Shown here one piece after another: positions 17,650 to 26,541 of a stretch of 36,787 bases of DNA. Under the pieces are notes generated by a model that had not been told where the DNA came from, searched no databases, and was given only the letters and a program-made list of their open reading frames with translations. This DNA is from Deltaproteobacteria bacterium. Lineage in GTDB: Bacteria > SAR324 > XYD2-FULL-50-16. Positions within the stretch are counted from its first letter, which is position 1. Every line of letters starts with the position of its first letter. Made by a program: the position numbers and the translations under genes. The stretch is taken from assembly GCA_018645005.1 (NCBI GenBank), contig JABGPJ010000121.1, forward strand, positions 1-36,787. The letters are read 5' to 3'.

Positions 17650-19017
17650 TTAATCGACCGTTTTTTCTGTTTTGATTTTGATCTTGTAGCGCAAGGCTCT
17701 CTCACTGATTCCCAGTTCTTTTGCGGCCCGTGTCTGAACACCACTGTGTTTTTTCAGTGCCATGTCAATCAGGGTTTTTTCAGCTTCTTCGAGGGTCATT
17801 AGTTCCAAAAAGGGCTTGTTGCGTTTTTCTTCTTCTTCGTTGTGATTAGAGGTGACTGTTAGTGGCAGGTCCTTGACCGATATGACATCATCTCTTGCCA
17901 GAACGATAGCGCGTTCAATAATGTTTTCCAGCTCTCTGATATTTCCCGGATAGTCATATTTTACCAGGATTTTCAGTGCCTCCTTGGTGATTCCTTTGAT
18001 GATTCTGTCATTTTCCTTTGAAAATCTGTCGATAAAATGATCAATCAGGGGGATAATGTCTTCTCTTCTCTTTCTCAAGGGTGGCAGAAAAATCGGTACG
18101 ACGTTCAGTCGATAATAGAGGTCTTCACGAAATTCCTTTATTTTGACAGCCTCTTCGAGGTCACGGTTGGTCGCCGTAATAATACGCACATCGACCTTGA
18201 CGGTTTCATTACTTCCGACCCGTTCAAATTCTCTTTCCTGAAGGACCCGAAGCAGCTTGGTTTGCGTTGTGAGACTGATCTCTCCTATTTCATCCAGGAA
18301 GATAGTGCCAGAATTGGCCTCTTCGAATTTACCTTTTCGATCAGATATGGCTCCGGTGAAGGAGCCCTTGATATGGCCGAAAAGTTCAGATTCCAGCAGG
18401 GATTGAGGAAGTGCAGCACAGCTGACCTTTACAAAGGGTTTGTCACATTGCTTGCTGGCCTGATAAAGTGCCAGAGCGATTAATTCTTTTCCGGTTCCCG
18501 ATTCCCCCCTGAGAATGACAGTTGCCTGGGAGCTGGCGACTCGTTGAACGACACTCATCATCTCATTCAGAGCAGCACTGTTACCGACAATATTTTCGAA
18601 TCGAAATTTTTCCTGTAGAATTTCTTTGAGTTGAATATTCTCGACCATCAATCGTTTTTTATCGATACATTTATCAATCAGTATCAAAAGTTCCTTGAGA
18701 TCAATTGGCTTTGTCAGGTAGTCCGATGCACCAGCCTTAATGATTTTGACGGCTGTCTCAATGCTGCCATAAGCGGAAATCATGAGGATGGCAATAACCG
18801 GATCAATCTCCCGCACCTTTTTAATCAACTCCAGGCCATCCATATTGGGCATACGATAATCGGAAATCAACAGGTCAAATTGTTGGTCTCTTATCAGTGA
18901 GAAGGCTATTACGGGATCTTGTTCGGTGAAAATCTCGTAGCCCTGTTTGACGAGAAACCCTTTTAACAATTCGGTTGTTGAAATTTCATCATCAACGATA
19001 AGAATTCGAATTTTCAT
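17650..19017 (-). CDS. Sigma-54-dependent response regulator, NtrC/AtoC type
   Basis: A cytoplasmic transcription activator of 455 residues. The receiver domain (1-115) has the acidic pair Asp9-Asp10 and the phosphorylated Asp53 (ISDYRMP). The AAA+ domain carries Walker A GESGTGKE (171-178) and a sigma-54-contact loop reading GSFTGA (218-223) rather than the usual GAFTGA. The C terminus has a Fis-type helix-turn-helix (RAAKELGISERALRYKI). I chose ATG 19017 because the receiver begins there; a TTG 69 nt upstream would add an unconserved extension. It follows the histidine kinase by 156 bp on the same strand, so the two very likely form a pair. Its targets are unknown. Confidence 0.93.
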   Translation of the reverse strand: MKIRILIVDDEISTTELLKGFLVKQGYEIFTEQDPVIAFSLIRDQQFDLLISDYRMPNMDGLELIKKVREIDPVIAILMISAYGSIETAVKIIKAGASDYLTKPIDLKELLILIDKCIDKKRLMVENIQLKEILQEKFRFENIVGNSAALNEMMSVVQRVASSQATVILRGESGTGKELIALALYQASKQCDKPFVKVSCAALPQSLLESELFGHIKGSFTGAISDRKGKFEEANSGTIFLDEIGEISLTTQTKLLRVLQEREFERVGSNETVKVDVRIITATNRDLEEAVKIKEFREDLYYRLNVVPIFLPPLRKRREDIIPLIDHFIDRFSKENDRIIKGITKEALKILVKYDYPGNIRELENIIERAIVLARDDVISVKDLPLTVTSNHNEEEEKRNKPFLELMTLEEAEKTLIDMALKKHSGVQTRAAKELGISERALRYKIKIKTEKTVD

Positions 19018-19100
19018 TGGCCGACGGTGAATGGTTAGAATTAGAAAGACAATTGAAATACAGTTTTTGGGACCAACATTCTGCAATAAAAAAGCTGAAC

Positions 19101-19116
19101 TATTGCTAATGCAATA
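19101..19116 (-). other. Small hairpin between kinase and regulator
   Basis: TATTGC (19101-19106) and GCAATA (19111-19116) pair around a TAAT loop. Read on the minus strand it is followed after 8 nt by six T residues, so it could act as a weak attenuator between the two genes. Confidence 0.25.
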
Positions 19117-19173
19117 ATCGTATCTTTTATTCTATATCGGAAAGAGTACTCATTTCTGAAAAACCTGCGAGAC

Positions 19174-20883
19174 TCAAAATGGTTTGACAGGTAGAGTAAC
19201 TATGGCTGTCATTCCCCGGGTGGGATTCGGTTTCAATTCAATGGAGCCATTATGAGCCTGAATAATTTTTCTGCAGATATACAGTCCCAGACCTGTTCCA
19301 GTTTTTTTGGTTGTGAAGTAAATATCGAAAATACGTTTAAAGTTGTGATTGGCGATACCTGCACCATTGTCCTGGATTTTAAGCTGCCAGTTGTTATCTT
19401 TAGTGAGATCTGAATAGATGGTGATTGTACCTTCCTTTGATGTCGCCTCCAAAGCGTTGAAGAAGAGGTTCAGCAAAACCTGGGTCAGTTTTTCCCTGTC
19501 TCCAAGAAACTGTTTTTGACTGGTCAAGATGTGCTTCTTAATCTGAATGTTTTTCTTGCGGGCTTCCCCGGAGAAGAAATTGATATTCTCCTCGACAAAC
19601 TCATCCAGGGAAAAGAATCTGTTTTTTGGAGTGAATGGCTTCGCAAAATCAAGGAAATCGGAGATAATGGCATTAATTCTGTCGACCTCATTTTTCATCG
19701 TTGCTGTCAGAGTCATATACTCACTCTGATCCTGCTCGTCTTTCGGCGTAAACTCCATTTGCAGTCGCTGAATGGTTATCGAGATACTGTTCAATGGATT
19801 TCTAACCTCGTGAGCCACTCCAGCTGCCAGGTTTGCCAGGGAGAGTAGTTTTTCATTCTCCCTGATCTGATTTTCCATGACATCCATCTTATTGATATTT
19901 CGTTTGTGGAAAATCAACATAATCAGCGCTGAAATGGTGGCAATCAGCATGATAATAATGCTGTTGATGATGGTGATTTTTGATGTGTTGGAATATATCT
20001 GCTGGAGTCCGGCCATCCGGAAAGCGATACTGAAAACTCCCCTGGTGTCTGGTGTTAAATGTATGGGGTGAACAAATTCCTGTGTTTCTTCTTCTTCATT
20101 ACGATCACTGAAACTGACGCCTGTTTTTAAAGACTCCAGATATTCCAGCCTTTCTCCGCGCGTATCGATTCGGGAGGGTTCGTAATCGGCAATAATCAAA
20201 AGTTGATCATTCACGAAACTGATATATTGTATCACATTCTGGTTTTCCAATGAGTTAATCAGAAGTTGCAGCCCGATGCGCGCCTTAATCTCCTGTTTTT
20301 TTTCATGTCCAAAAAAAATGTGAATTGAACCTGGTTTTTCAGATCGGGGAATGGAGAGCATCTGCAGATCCGAAGATCTTTTGGACAGCTTGGTTTCCCA
20401 CTGGTTGACGTTTCTGTTGATACTTGATGACAATTTATCTGGGGCGGTCAAACCTTCTGAATGTGTTACCCGTTGCAAGTCTGATTGATGAATACCCGGG
20501 GGAAGAGTTTCCACACTTAATGTATATAAGAGACTTCCGTCTTTAGCGTGGACAGATAATGCGATGAGTTTGAAAATCCGAAGAATTTCCTTCAATTCCT
20601 CCTCTGCTTTTTCGCCGGATTCGTTATACAACCGATCAATCCGACTCGCTATTTTTTTGATATGACGTTGAATTTGTTGGTCGGTTAGCTGAACGGACTC
20701 GATACTTTGTTTGGCACTGGCAACAATTGAGTTGATCAGCTTTTCTGCATCCAACCAGGAAGTTTCAATGATATTGGTGCTGGTCTGGTTGATCAGCAGG
20801 TAGGAGTTTTCCGCTAAAATAATGAGAATGATGAAAAGAAACAGTCCAGCATAGAGATAAGGGGTAAACTTGCTTTTTATCAT
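19174..20883 (-). CDS. Membrane sensor histidine kinase
   Basis: A 569-residue inner-membrane kinase. Transmembrane segments at 9-25 and 303-325 enclose a large extracytoplasmic sensor region with a coiled-coil-like stretch near 60-105 and no family I can name. The cytoplasmic part has a HisKA domain with phospho-acceptor His358 (AAGVAHEVRNPLNS) and an HATPase domain with N box (LFFNALEA), DNGAGI and GTGLGLYI. The start ATG 20883 places the first helix at the N terminus; an upstream TTG at 20943 would add 20 residues. It lies 77 bp after htrA and before the NtrC-type regulator. The order suggests a protease, sensor and regulator unit responding to envelope state, which is inference. Confidence 0.92.
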   Translation of the reverse strand: MIKSKFTPYLYAGLFLFIILIILAENSYLLINQTSTNIIETSWLDAEKLINSIVASAKQSIESVQLTDQQIQRHIKKIASRIDRLYNESGEKAEEELKEILRIFKLIALSVHAKDGSLLYTLSVETLPPGIHQSDLQRVTHSEGLTAPDKLSSSINRNVNQWETKLSKRSSDLQMLSIPRSEKPGSIHIFFGHEKKQEIKARIGLQLLINSLENQNVIQYISFVNDQLLIIADYEPSRIDTRGERLEYLESLKTGVSFSDRNEEEETQEFVHPIHLTPDTRGVFSIAFRMAGLQQIYSNTSKITIINSIIIMLIATISALIMLIFHKRNINKMDVMENQIRENEKLLSLANLAAGVAHEVRNPLNSISITIQRLQMEFTPKDEQDQSEYMTLTATMKNEVDRINAIISDFLDFAKPFTPKNRFFSLDEFVEENINFFSGEARKKNIQIKKHILTSQKQFLGDREKLTQVLLNLFFNALEATSKEGTITIYSDLTKDNNWQLKIQDNGAGIANHNFKRIFDIYFTTKKTGTGLGLYICRKIIQAHNGSIELKPNPTRGMTAIVTLPVKPF

Positions 20884-20960
20884 CTTGACATCTATCCAGG
20901 TTAATTTCGGACCGCAGCAGTTCCTGCCACGTTCCGACCTCAAAATGTCTGGAGGGATTT

Positions 20961-22319
20961 TTATTTTATCGGAAGCGGAACAAAAATGGATCGTCCTTTC
21001 CTCGAAATCAGAAGTGAAATGGGTCTGGTACCTTTCTTGGCAAGTCTGACCACTTTAAAAAAGTCATCAATGGTTTCCAATTCATGATTATTCGCTTTCA
21101 AAATGATATCGTTTTTTCGAATCCCTTTTTCCCATGCAATCCCTGCCTGATCAATACCAATAACCAGTATCCCATATTTTTCGGTCAGACCGGACTCTGC
21201 CTTTATTTCGGGTGTCAGCTCTGCCAGTTGCATACCAAACATGGCGTGTGCATTGTCCAGAGAGGTGATGCCTTCCGCAGGCCTGAGGTTGACGGTAACT
21301 GTTTTATCGAGGAATTTTCCGTTACGGAATATCTTTACACGGACATCCGATCCGGGTGTTGTCTCTCCGACATATTGCTGAAGTTGTGTTGTTTTATTCA
21401 GCGGATTGCCGTTAAACTCAACTATCACGTCTCCCATGGCCAAGCCGGCTTTTTCAGCAGGGGAACCTTTTCCAATTCCAGTCAGTACGACCCCCCTCAT
21501 TCCAGAAGGCAGTCCAAAGGATTCTGCAAGTTCGTTGTCGACCTCCTGAATTTCGACACCAAACCATCCGCGGGCAACTTTTCCGTTTTTCCGTAGCTGA
21601 CGGATGACCTTTTGGGCTAATTTGCTGGGTATGGCAAAGCCGAGGTTCTGTCCACCAGCGACGATTGCCGTGTTGATGCCGATTACTTCAGCATCCAGAT
21701 TGAAAAGAGGGCCTCCTGAGTTTCCGAAATTGATTGCCGCGTCAGTTTGTAGAAACTGTCCATAGGCCGTGCTGCCAAAAACACTCCTGCCGCGGGCACT
21801 GATAATACCCGCGGTTACAGTGTGATCAAATCCCAAAGGATTGCCTATGGCCAAAACCCAATCTCCGACCTCGATGGCATCTGAATCACCCCATTTAATA
21901 AACGGCAACTTTTTTGCTTCGATTTTTATCAAAGCCAATTCGCTCAGTTTGTCTTTACCGATAATTTTTGCATTAAAGGTGCGACCATCAAAAAGTTTGA
22001 CCTCGATTTTCTCTGCTTTAGCGATAACATGATGGTTTGTGACTATATAACCATCATGGCTGATGATAAATCCGGAGCCCAAGGATGACTGCCGTTGCTT
22101 TTTGGGCATGTTTTTGAAGAATTGTTCAAAAAGTGGATCTTTGCGGAGCTTGGAGTGCTCAATCACAGCGGAGCTACTGATATTGACGATTTTCTCCTTT
22201 TCGGATTTGACAATGGGTGAAAATGATCCCGGTCTGGCCAGGGCTGGCTGTGATACAAACAGTGTCAGTAAAACAACCGCGAGGATCTTTTTGAAAGGAA
22301 TTGGTGGGTTTGTTGTCAT
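20961..22319 (-). CDS. Periplasmic HtrA/DegP-type serine protease with two PDZ domains
   Basis: This protein is predicted to degrade or refold damaged proteins in the periplasm. It has 452 residues from ATG 22319, which gives a clean signal peptide (KK then a hydrophobic core, cleavage near ALA-RP at 28). The protease domain has His97 (TNHHVI) and Ser201 (FGNSGGPL). The position normally holding the triad Asp reads Glu127 (LSELAL instead of S/T-D-L/I-A). Two PDZ domains follow, at about 250-340 and 355-445. Upstream is a small palindrome (GCACACCTGTGC). A longer start at 22373 would bury the signal peptide and is unlikely. DegP, DegQ and MucD naming is not resolved. Confidence 0.94.
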   Translation of the reverse strand: MTTNPPIPFKKILAVVLLTLFVSQPALARPGSFSPIVKSEKEKIVNISSSAVIEHSKLRKDPLFEQFFKNMPKKQRQSSLGSGFIISHDGYIVTNHHVIAKAEKIEVKLFDGRTFNAKIIGKDKLSELALIKIEAKKLPFIKWGDSDAIEVGDWVLAIGNPLGFDHTVTAGIISARGRSVFGSTAYGQFLQTDAAINFGNSGGPLFNLDAEVIGINTAIVAGGQNLGFAIPSKLAQKVIRQLRKNGKVARGWFGVEIQEVDNELAESFGLPSGMRGVVLTGIGKGSPAEKAGLAMGDVIVEFNGNPLNKTTQLQQYVGETTPGSDVRVKIFRNGKFLDKTVTVNLRPAEGITSLDNAHAMFGMQLAELTPEIKAESGLTEKYGILVIGIDQAGIAWEKGIRKNDIILKANNHELETIDDFFKVVRLAKKGTRPISLLISRKGRSIFVPLPIK

Positions 22320-22359
22320 AGTACTCTTTTTTAAAGATATTTGCCAAAAATATTGAATA

Positions 22360-22371
22360 GCACACCTGTGC
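22360..22371. promoter_or_regulatory. Small palindrome upstream of htrA
   Basis: GCACACCTGTGC consists of perfect 5-bp arms with a 2-bp centre, about 40 bp before the htrA start, in the 83-bp gap after the small upstream gene. It could be an operator. The evidence is the symmetry only. Confidence 0.25.
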
Positions 22372-22402
22372 AATTCAGACTACCGATATGACTGAGCGGT
22401 TT

Positions 22403-22693
22403 TCATTCTGAGAAAAAAGAGCTTGAATGATCAATATCTTCATGATCGTCTTCCGAGACATATACTTTAAACCCATATTCTCTTAACCCTCGGTAACGTG
22501 GATTGTTCTTTTTCTCCGCCAGTTGACATTTGGGACAAACGCAATCAATGTGATGGGTTTTTTGGAATTTCCTCATCTTCATTAGCGAAAGATCCTTGCC
22601 TTCTTTTTCCAATTCCCGCAGCATTTTCTCAACCTCCTTCATGGCCATTTTGAGAATAATGTCACGATGTTTAACGCTCTTTCTTGAGAACAT
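22403..22693 (-). CDS. Small conserved-looking protein with CxCxxC motif
   Basis: A 96-residue soluble protein I do not recognise. The N-terminal half is a charged amphipathic helix (about 10-40), followed by Cys51, Cys53 and Cys56 in DCVCPKC, which could bind zinc or another metal if it dimerises. The C terminus is acidic with two His (EDDHEDIDH). The long start at 22693 has no ribosome-binding site. An internal ATG at 22624 is preceded by AAGGAGGTT with 6-nt spacing, so a 73-residue product starting MLRELEKEGK is a real alternative. It lies between hslU (46 bp) and htrA (83 bp) on the same strand, which suggests a proteostasis-related role without proving one. Confidence 0.7.
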   Translation of the reverse strand: MFSRKSVKHRDIILKMAMKEVEKMLRELEKEGKDLSLMKMRKFQKTHHIDCVCPKCQLAEKKNNPRYRGLREYGFKVYVSEDDHEDIDHSSSFFSE

Positions 22694-22739
22694 GGTTTTC
22701 AGTTTTCTATAAATTTAAATATTCCATAAGCAGAACATA

Positions 22740-24098
22740 TTAAAGGATATAACGACTGAGGTCCTGATCTTTGGCGATATCGGTCAGTCGTTCCTGAACA
22801 TATAGACGTGTCAGGGAAATCGTCTGCCCTGACAGATCCGGAGCGTTGAAGCTGACTTCGTCCAGCAGTTTTTCCAGAACAGCATGTAGTCTTCTCGCGC
22901 CAATGTTCTCTGTTTTTTCATTTACCTCACTGGAGATTTTAGCCAGCTCATCAATGGCATCGTCTCTAAACTCGAGTTTGACGCCTTCTGTTTTGAGCAA
23001 CTCCACATACTGTCTTACCAGTGAGTTTTTAGGTTCTGTCAGTATTCTGACGAAATCATCCTTTGTTAGAGAGTCCAGTTCCACACGAATCGGAAACCTT
23101 CCCTGGAGTTCCGGGATCAAGTCTGAGGGTTTTGCAATATGGAAAGCACCCGCTGCAATAAACAGGACATGATCGGTTTTTACAGGACCGTATTTGGTAT
23201 TGACCGTACTACCCTCGACGATGGGCAGCAGGTCCCGTTGAACACCCTCTCGTGACACCTCTCCACTGCCATGGGCATCGCTTTTACTGGTTATTTTGTC
23301 AATCTCATCCAGGAAGATAATACCTGATTGCTCAACCCGTTTAATGGCGGCCGCATTGATATCATCCTTTTCGATCAATTTTTCAGCCTCTTCCTGTTGA
23401 AAAATTTTTCTGGCCTCTGCAACCGTAACCTTTCTTTTTTTGGTCTGCTTGGGCATCAAACTGGACATCATATCTTTGATATTAATATCCATCCCTTCAC
23501 TGCCAGAGACAGGAAAAAATTCGAGACTGGGACCGAATGATCGATTCTGAGTATTGACTTCAATTATTCTATCTTCCAACTCGCCACTGTCCAACTTATC
23601 GGAGAATTTCTGTCTTAAACTCGTGTCGTCCCTGATTTCACTATTAACGTCTTCTGACGATCTGATGGGAGTTGACGGGATCAGCATGTCCAGAAGGCGG
23701 GATTTGACATTGTCATCCGCTTTTCCCTCTACGGATTCCATGGCTTTTTTTCGGGTGATGCTGATACTGATTTCGGTGAGATCGCGGACCATGCTTTCAA
23801 CATCCCTCCCGACATATCCGACTTCAGTAAATTTTGATGCTTCCACCTTGATAAACGGGGCATCGACCAATTTGGAAATTCTGCGGGCGATTTCGGTTTT
23901 TCCGACGCCCGTAGGTCCAATCATGATGATGTTTTTCGGCATGACTTCTTCCTGGAGGTCTTCAGGGACCTGCATTCTTCTCCAGCGATTTCGCAATGCA
24001 ATAGCCACACTTCGTTTTGCGTTATTTTGACCAACAATGTAGCGGTCTAAAAATTCGACAATTTTCTTTGGGATTAACGATGATTCAGTGATTTCCAC
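22740..24098 (-). CDS. hslU: ATP-dependent protease ATPase subunit HslU
   Basis: This AAA+ unfoldase feeds substrates to HslV in the cytoplasm. Its 452 residues are slightly longer than the Escherichia coli protein. Walker A is GPTGVGKTE (61-69), followed by [17 protein letters not shown], the pore-loop region. Walker B is [10 protein letters not shown]. The C terminus ends DLSRYIL, matching the tail that docks into HslV. The start codon is GTG at 24098, supported by GAGG 6 nt upstream. It sits 151 bp downstream of hslV. Confidence 0.97.
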   Translation of the reverse strand: MEITESSLIPKKIVEFLDRYIVGQNNAKRSVAIALRNRWRRMQVPEDLQEEVMPKNIIMIGPTGVGKTEIARRISKLVDAPFIKVEASKFTEVGYVGRDVESMVRDLTEISISITRKKAMESVEGKADDNVKSRLLDMLIPSTPIRSSEDVNSEIRDDTSLRQKFSDKLDSGELEDRIIEVNTQNRSFGPSLEFFPVSGSEGMDINIKDMMSSLMPKQTKKRKVTVAEARKIFQQEEAEKLIEKDDINAAAIKRVEQSGIIFLDEIDKITSKSDAHGSGEVSREGVQRDLLPIVEGSTVNTKYGPVKTDHVLFIAAGAFHIAKPSDLIPELQGRFPIRVELDSLTKDDFVRILTEPKNSLVRQYVELLKTEGVKLEFRDDAIDELAKISSEVNEKTENIGARRLHAVLEKLLDEVSFNAPDLSGQTISLTRLYVQERLTDIAKDQDLSRYIL

Positions 24099-24138
24099 TC
24101 ATTACCTCAATAGCGTTCTGCTTTTAATATTTGTTTTA

Positions 24139-24148
24139 TGAACGTTCA
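24139..24148. promoter_or_regulatory. Perfect 10-bp palindrome in the hslV-hslU gap
   Basis: TGAACGTTCA is self-complementary and lies about 40 bp before the hslU start. hslV and hslU are usually nearly adjacent, so the 151-bp gap may hold a separate promoter or operator. I see no convincing heat-shock (sigma-32) promoter here. Confidence 0.25.
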
Positions 24149-24249
24149 GAATATCAGAAAAATAGGTTCTCATAAATAGCTTTTTTGATGATTTTTATCA
24201 ATGGAAGCACCCATGACTCACCGGAAACAGTTTTTGACCGTAATTATTG

Positions 24250-24795
24250 TTATTTCGGCTCGGCAGGCTTGCTACCATCGATCTCCTCAAATGTTATTGT
24301 GGGATTTGTATAAATACAGATCGAGGCGGCTATTTCCATTGATTTCGTTGCAATCTCCAGAGCACTCAGGTTGGTATTATTAGATAGGGCTCTGGCCGCG
24401 GCCAATGCAAACTGGCCGCCAGAGCCGATCGCGAGTATTCCGTCTTCCGGCTCAATCACATCACCGTTGCCCGATATGATTAATGAATTTTCCGCATCTG
24501 CCACAGCCAACAGGGCTTCGAGATTTCGTAGCATTTTGTTGGTTCGCCAGTCCTTTGCCAGTTCGACGGCAGATCTGACCAGATTACCATTAAAGGATTC
24601 CAGCTTCGCATCGAATTTTTCAAAAAGTGTAAACGCATCAGCTGTTGATCCGGCAAAACCGGCAACAACCTTATCGTTATACGTTTTTCGAATTTTGCGA
24701 GCGTTCGATTTCATTACTGTATTGCCGAGGGTTACCTGGCCATCTCCGGCGATAACAACTTTATCGTCTCTTCTAACGCATAATACTGTTGTCAT
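24250..24795 (-). CDS. hslV: ATP-dependent protease peptidase subunit HslV
   Basis: A proteasome-like threonine peptidase that forms the core of HslUV. It has 181 residues. The N terminus [20 protein letters not shown] puts the nucleophile Thr at position 2, exposed after Met removal. The following [14 protein letters not shown] and [16 protein letters not shown] are typical. It has a short extra tail (GSKPAEPK). The gene starts at 24795, 22 bp after rlmE. The upstream stretch is AT-rich with no ribosome-binding site visible. Confidence 0.97.
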   Translation of the reverse strand: MTTVLCVRRDDKVVIAGDGQVTLGNTVMKSNARKIRKTYNDKVVAGFAGSTADAFTLFEKFDAKLESFNGNLVRSAVELAKDWRTNKMLRNLEALLAVADAENSLIISGNGDVIEPEDGILAIGSGGQFALAAARALSNNTNLSALEIATKSMEIAASICIYTNPTITFEEIDGSKPAEPK

Positions 24796-24817
24796 TTTAT
24801 TATTATATTGAAATAAA

Positions 24818-25399
24818 TTAACGTTTTTGATTTCCTAGAATAAAAACTTCTTTGCTCTCGTCCCGGGAGCTTTTGGGTTTGATAATTTTGACCTGTTGAT
24901 AATCCGTTCTCATCAGCTTGACCAGTCGGTCAAAGGTGCTGCCGTGAAAAGACTTTAAAAGGACACTTCCGGTTTTTTTAAGTTTGTGACTGGCTATGTC
25001 TAAAGCCATTTGGCAGAGATGAAACGAACGTTCTGAATCGACATTTTTTATACCAGTGGAGTTGGGTGCCATATCACTACAAATGACATCGAAAAAACCA
25101 GCGAACAATCCAGGATCATCAGGGTCGACATCATCAATATCCGAGTGGATAAAGCGCATGTTCTCTTTCAAGGCAATGCGCAGTTCTGTGCGGTCAATAC
25201 CAACGACTCTGCCGTTTGAACCAATTTTTTTAGAGATATATTGCATCCAGCTGCCGGGGTAACAGCCCAGGTCAAGCACCTGACTGCCGTTTTTCAATAG
25301 CTGGTGCTTCTGGTCGATCTCCTGTAGTTTGTATGCAGATCGAGCAGCAAACCCCTCTTTCTTAGCCTTATTGAAATAGTGATCCTGTACGGTCTTCAT
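24818..25399 (-). CDS. rlmE: 23S rRNA (uridine-2552-2'-O)-methyltransferase RlmE/FtsJ
   Basis: It methylates U2552 in the ribosomal A loop using S-adenosylmethionine. Its 193 residues fit the single-domain bacterial form. The catalytic tetrad K-D-K-E is seen at Lys24 (SAYKLQEI), Asp109 (CSDMAPN), Lys149 (LLKSFHG) and Glu184 (SKEVFILG). The SAM motif reads [11 protein letters not shown], slightly unlike the common DLGAAPGGW. It lies 15 bp after mazG on the same strand and 22 bp before hslV. Confidence 0.94.
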   Translation of the reverse strand: MKTVQDHYFNKAKKEGFAARSAYKLQEIDQKHQLLKNGSQVLDLGCYPGSWMQYISKKIGSNGRVVGIDRTELRIALKENMRFIHSDIDDVDPDDPGLFAGFFDVICSDMAPNSTGIKNVDSERSFHLCQMALDIASHKLKKTGSVLLKSFHGSTFDRLVKLMRTDYQQVKIIKPKSSRDESKEVFILGNQKR

Positions 25400-25414
25400 C
25401 TTTTGTGGCTATTG

Positions 25415-26167
25415 TTATTTGGTCGTTTCCCAATAAGATTGCATTTCGTCCAGGGAGAGCGTCTCTCCTTTTTCTCTGGCTTCAACAATCGCTTTTTCAA
25501 CAACAGCGAAGCGCCGCATAAATTTGTCGTTCCCCTTTTTCAAGGCCAGTTCAGGGTTGATCTTGTGTACACGTGCCAGATTGGTGATAGTGAAAAGGAG
25601 GTCCCCGATCTCTTCTTCGAGTTTTTCAACGTTACTCTCCTTCATCTCATGCCGCACCTCTTCCAGCTCCTCTTCTACTTTCAATAATACATCTCCTGGG
25701 GTTTCCCAGTCAAATCCCAAAGATGCCGCGCGTTTGCTGATGGTCAGAGCATTCATCAGAGCCGGGGCCCCGACCGGTATCCCTTCATTGATCGATTTCC
25801 GTTTTTTTTCTCGGGCCTTTATTTCATGCCATTGGTTTGTCAGTTCTTTGTCAGAGAGATTCTTGTTGTTTCTCTGAAAAACATGAGGATGGCGCTGTAC
25901 CATTTTGTCCGAGATGGCATCGACGATGTCATCCATGGTGAAACGGTTGCTTTCTCCGGCGATCTGTGCGTGTAGCACAATCTGCAACAACAAATCCCCC
26001 AATTCTTCTTTGAGAGAAGCGTCGGATTTTTCTTGTTGTATTTCGTCTATGACTTCCCAAGCCTCTTCAAGCAGGTAGGGTATCAGCGAAACATGGGTCT
26101 GCTTACGGTCCCAGGAGCAACCGTCAGGCGCTCTGAGTCTGGCAACAATATCTATTAATTTTTTCAT
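25415..26167 (-). CDS. mazG: Nucleoside triphosphate pyrophosphohydrolase MazG
   Basis: It hydrolyses (d)NTPs to monophosphates, acting as house-cleaning for the nucleotide pool. Its 250 residues contain two MazG domains in tandem. In the first, RAPDGCSWDRKQTHVSL leads into the metal-binding EExxE (34-38) and EELGD (54-58). In the second, EEELEE (165-170) and EEEIGDL (184-190) provide the acidic set. It is the first gene of the minus-strand block, divergent from gmd. The start ATG 26167 has no strong ribosome-binding site. Confidence 0.95.
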   Translation of the reverse strand: MKKLIDIVARLRAPDGCSWDRKQTHVSLIPYLLEEAWEVIDEIQQEKSDASLKEELGDLLLQIVLHAQIAGESNRFTMDDIVDAISDKMVQRHPHVFQRNNKNLSDKELTNQWHEIKAREKKRKSINEGIPVGAPALMNALTISKRAASLGFDWETPGDVLLKVEEELEEVRHEMKESNVEKLEEEIGDLLFTITNLARVHKINPELALKKGNDKFMRRFAVVEKAIVEAREKGETLSLDEMQSYWETTK

Positions 26168-26268
26168 TTTGGATCTTGGTAAAAATGGACCTGAAAAAGG
26201 CGATTGGCGTCCTGTGCCTGCATCACAACCAACAATTAGCCTTGGACATCATTCATACAAGGATGTAG

Positions 26269-26298
26269 ATTATTATGAGTCAGTTGGGAAGATAACAA
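26269..26298 (-). promoter_or_regulatory. Candidate sigma-70 promoter for mazG
   Basis: On the minus strand, TTGTTA (26298-26293) and AATAAT (26274-26269) are 18 nt apart. They match the consensus at 4/6 and 5/6 and would give a leader of about 95 nt. Confidence 0.3.
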
Positions 26299-26362
26299 CT
26301 ACTCGGCCCCTGAGCGATTGATTCCGGTTTTTAGTAAGAAAGTCTGTAAACATCTAGCTTAT

Positions 26363-26391
26363 TTGTTTATCGGAAAAAAATACAGTACTAT
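26363..26391 (+). promoter_or_regulatory. Candidate sigma-70 promoter for gmd
   Basis: TTGTTT (26363-26368) and TACTAT (26386-26391) have a 17-nt spacer. The -35 match is weak (3/6) and the -10 match is 4/6. Confidence 0.25.
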
Positions 26392-26474
26392 ACCCGAAAA
26401 TAAAATATTTCAAGAGTGTATTTGAAATGCAGCCAGTCTTCAGCTTAATGATGGCTAAGTCAGCGTATCCTGTT

Positions 26475-26490
26475 TGGCTTGCTTCCTGCT
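26475..26490 (+). promoter_or_regulatory. Possible sigma-54 (-24/-12) promoter for gmd
   Basis: TGGCTTGCTTCCTGCT has the invariant GG and GC dinucleotides at the correct 10-bp separation, in the frame of TGGCAC-N5-TTGCW. The AC after TGGC and the first T of TTGC are not matched. It ends 51 bp before the gmd start. The window encodes one sigma-54 activator, but no link is shown. Confidence 0.3.
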
Positions 26491-26541
26491 TTACTGCGTA
26501 ACGTTTTGTGAACTAAATTTAAAAAGCACAACAGAGGAAAA

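Larger units (their letters stand above)
26168..26541. other. Divergent intergenic region between mazG and gmd
   Basis: A 374-bp AT-rich gap with no gene, serving as promoter region for both directions. Candidate promoters for each side are listed separately. TACAGTACTATA at 26381-26392 is an imperfect palindrome overlapping a plus-strand -10 candidate and might be an operator. Confidence 0.5.

Noticed and set aside
24802-24807. Perfect TATAAT on the minus strand just before hslV
   Set aside because: It is 7 bp from the start codon with no -35 element, so it would make a leaderless transcript. More likely it is AT-rich spacer.
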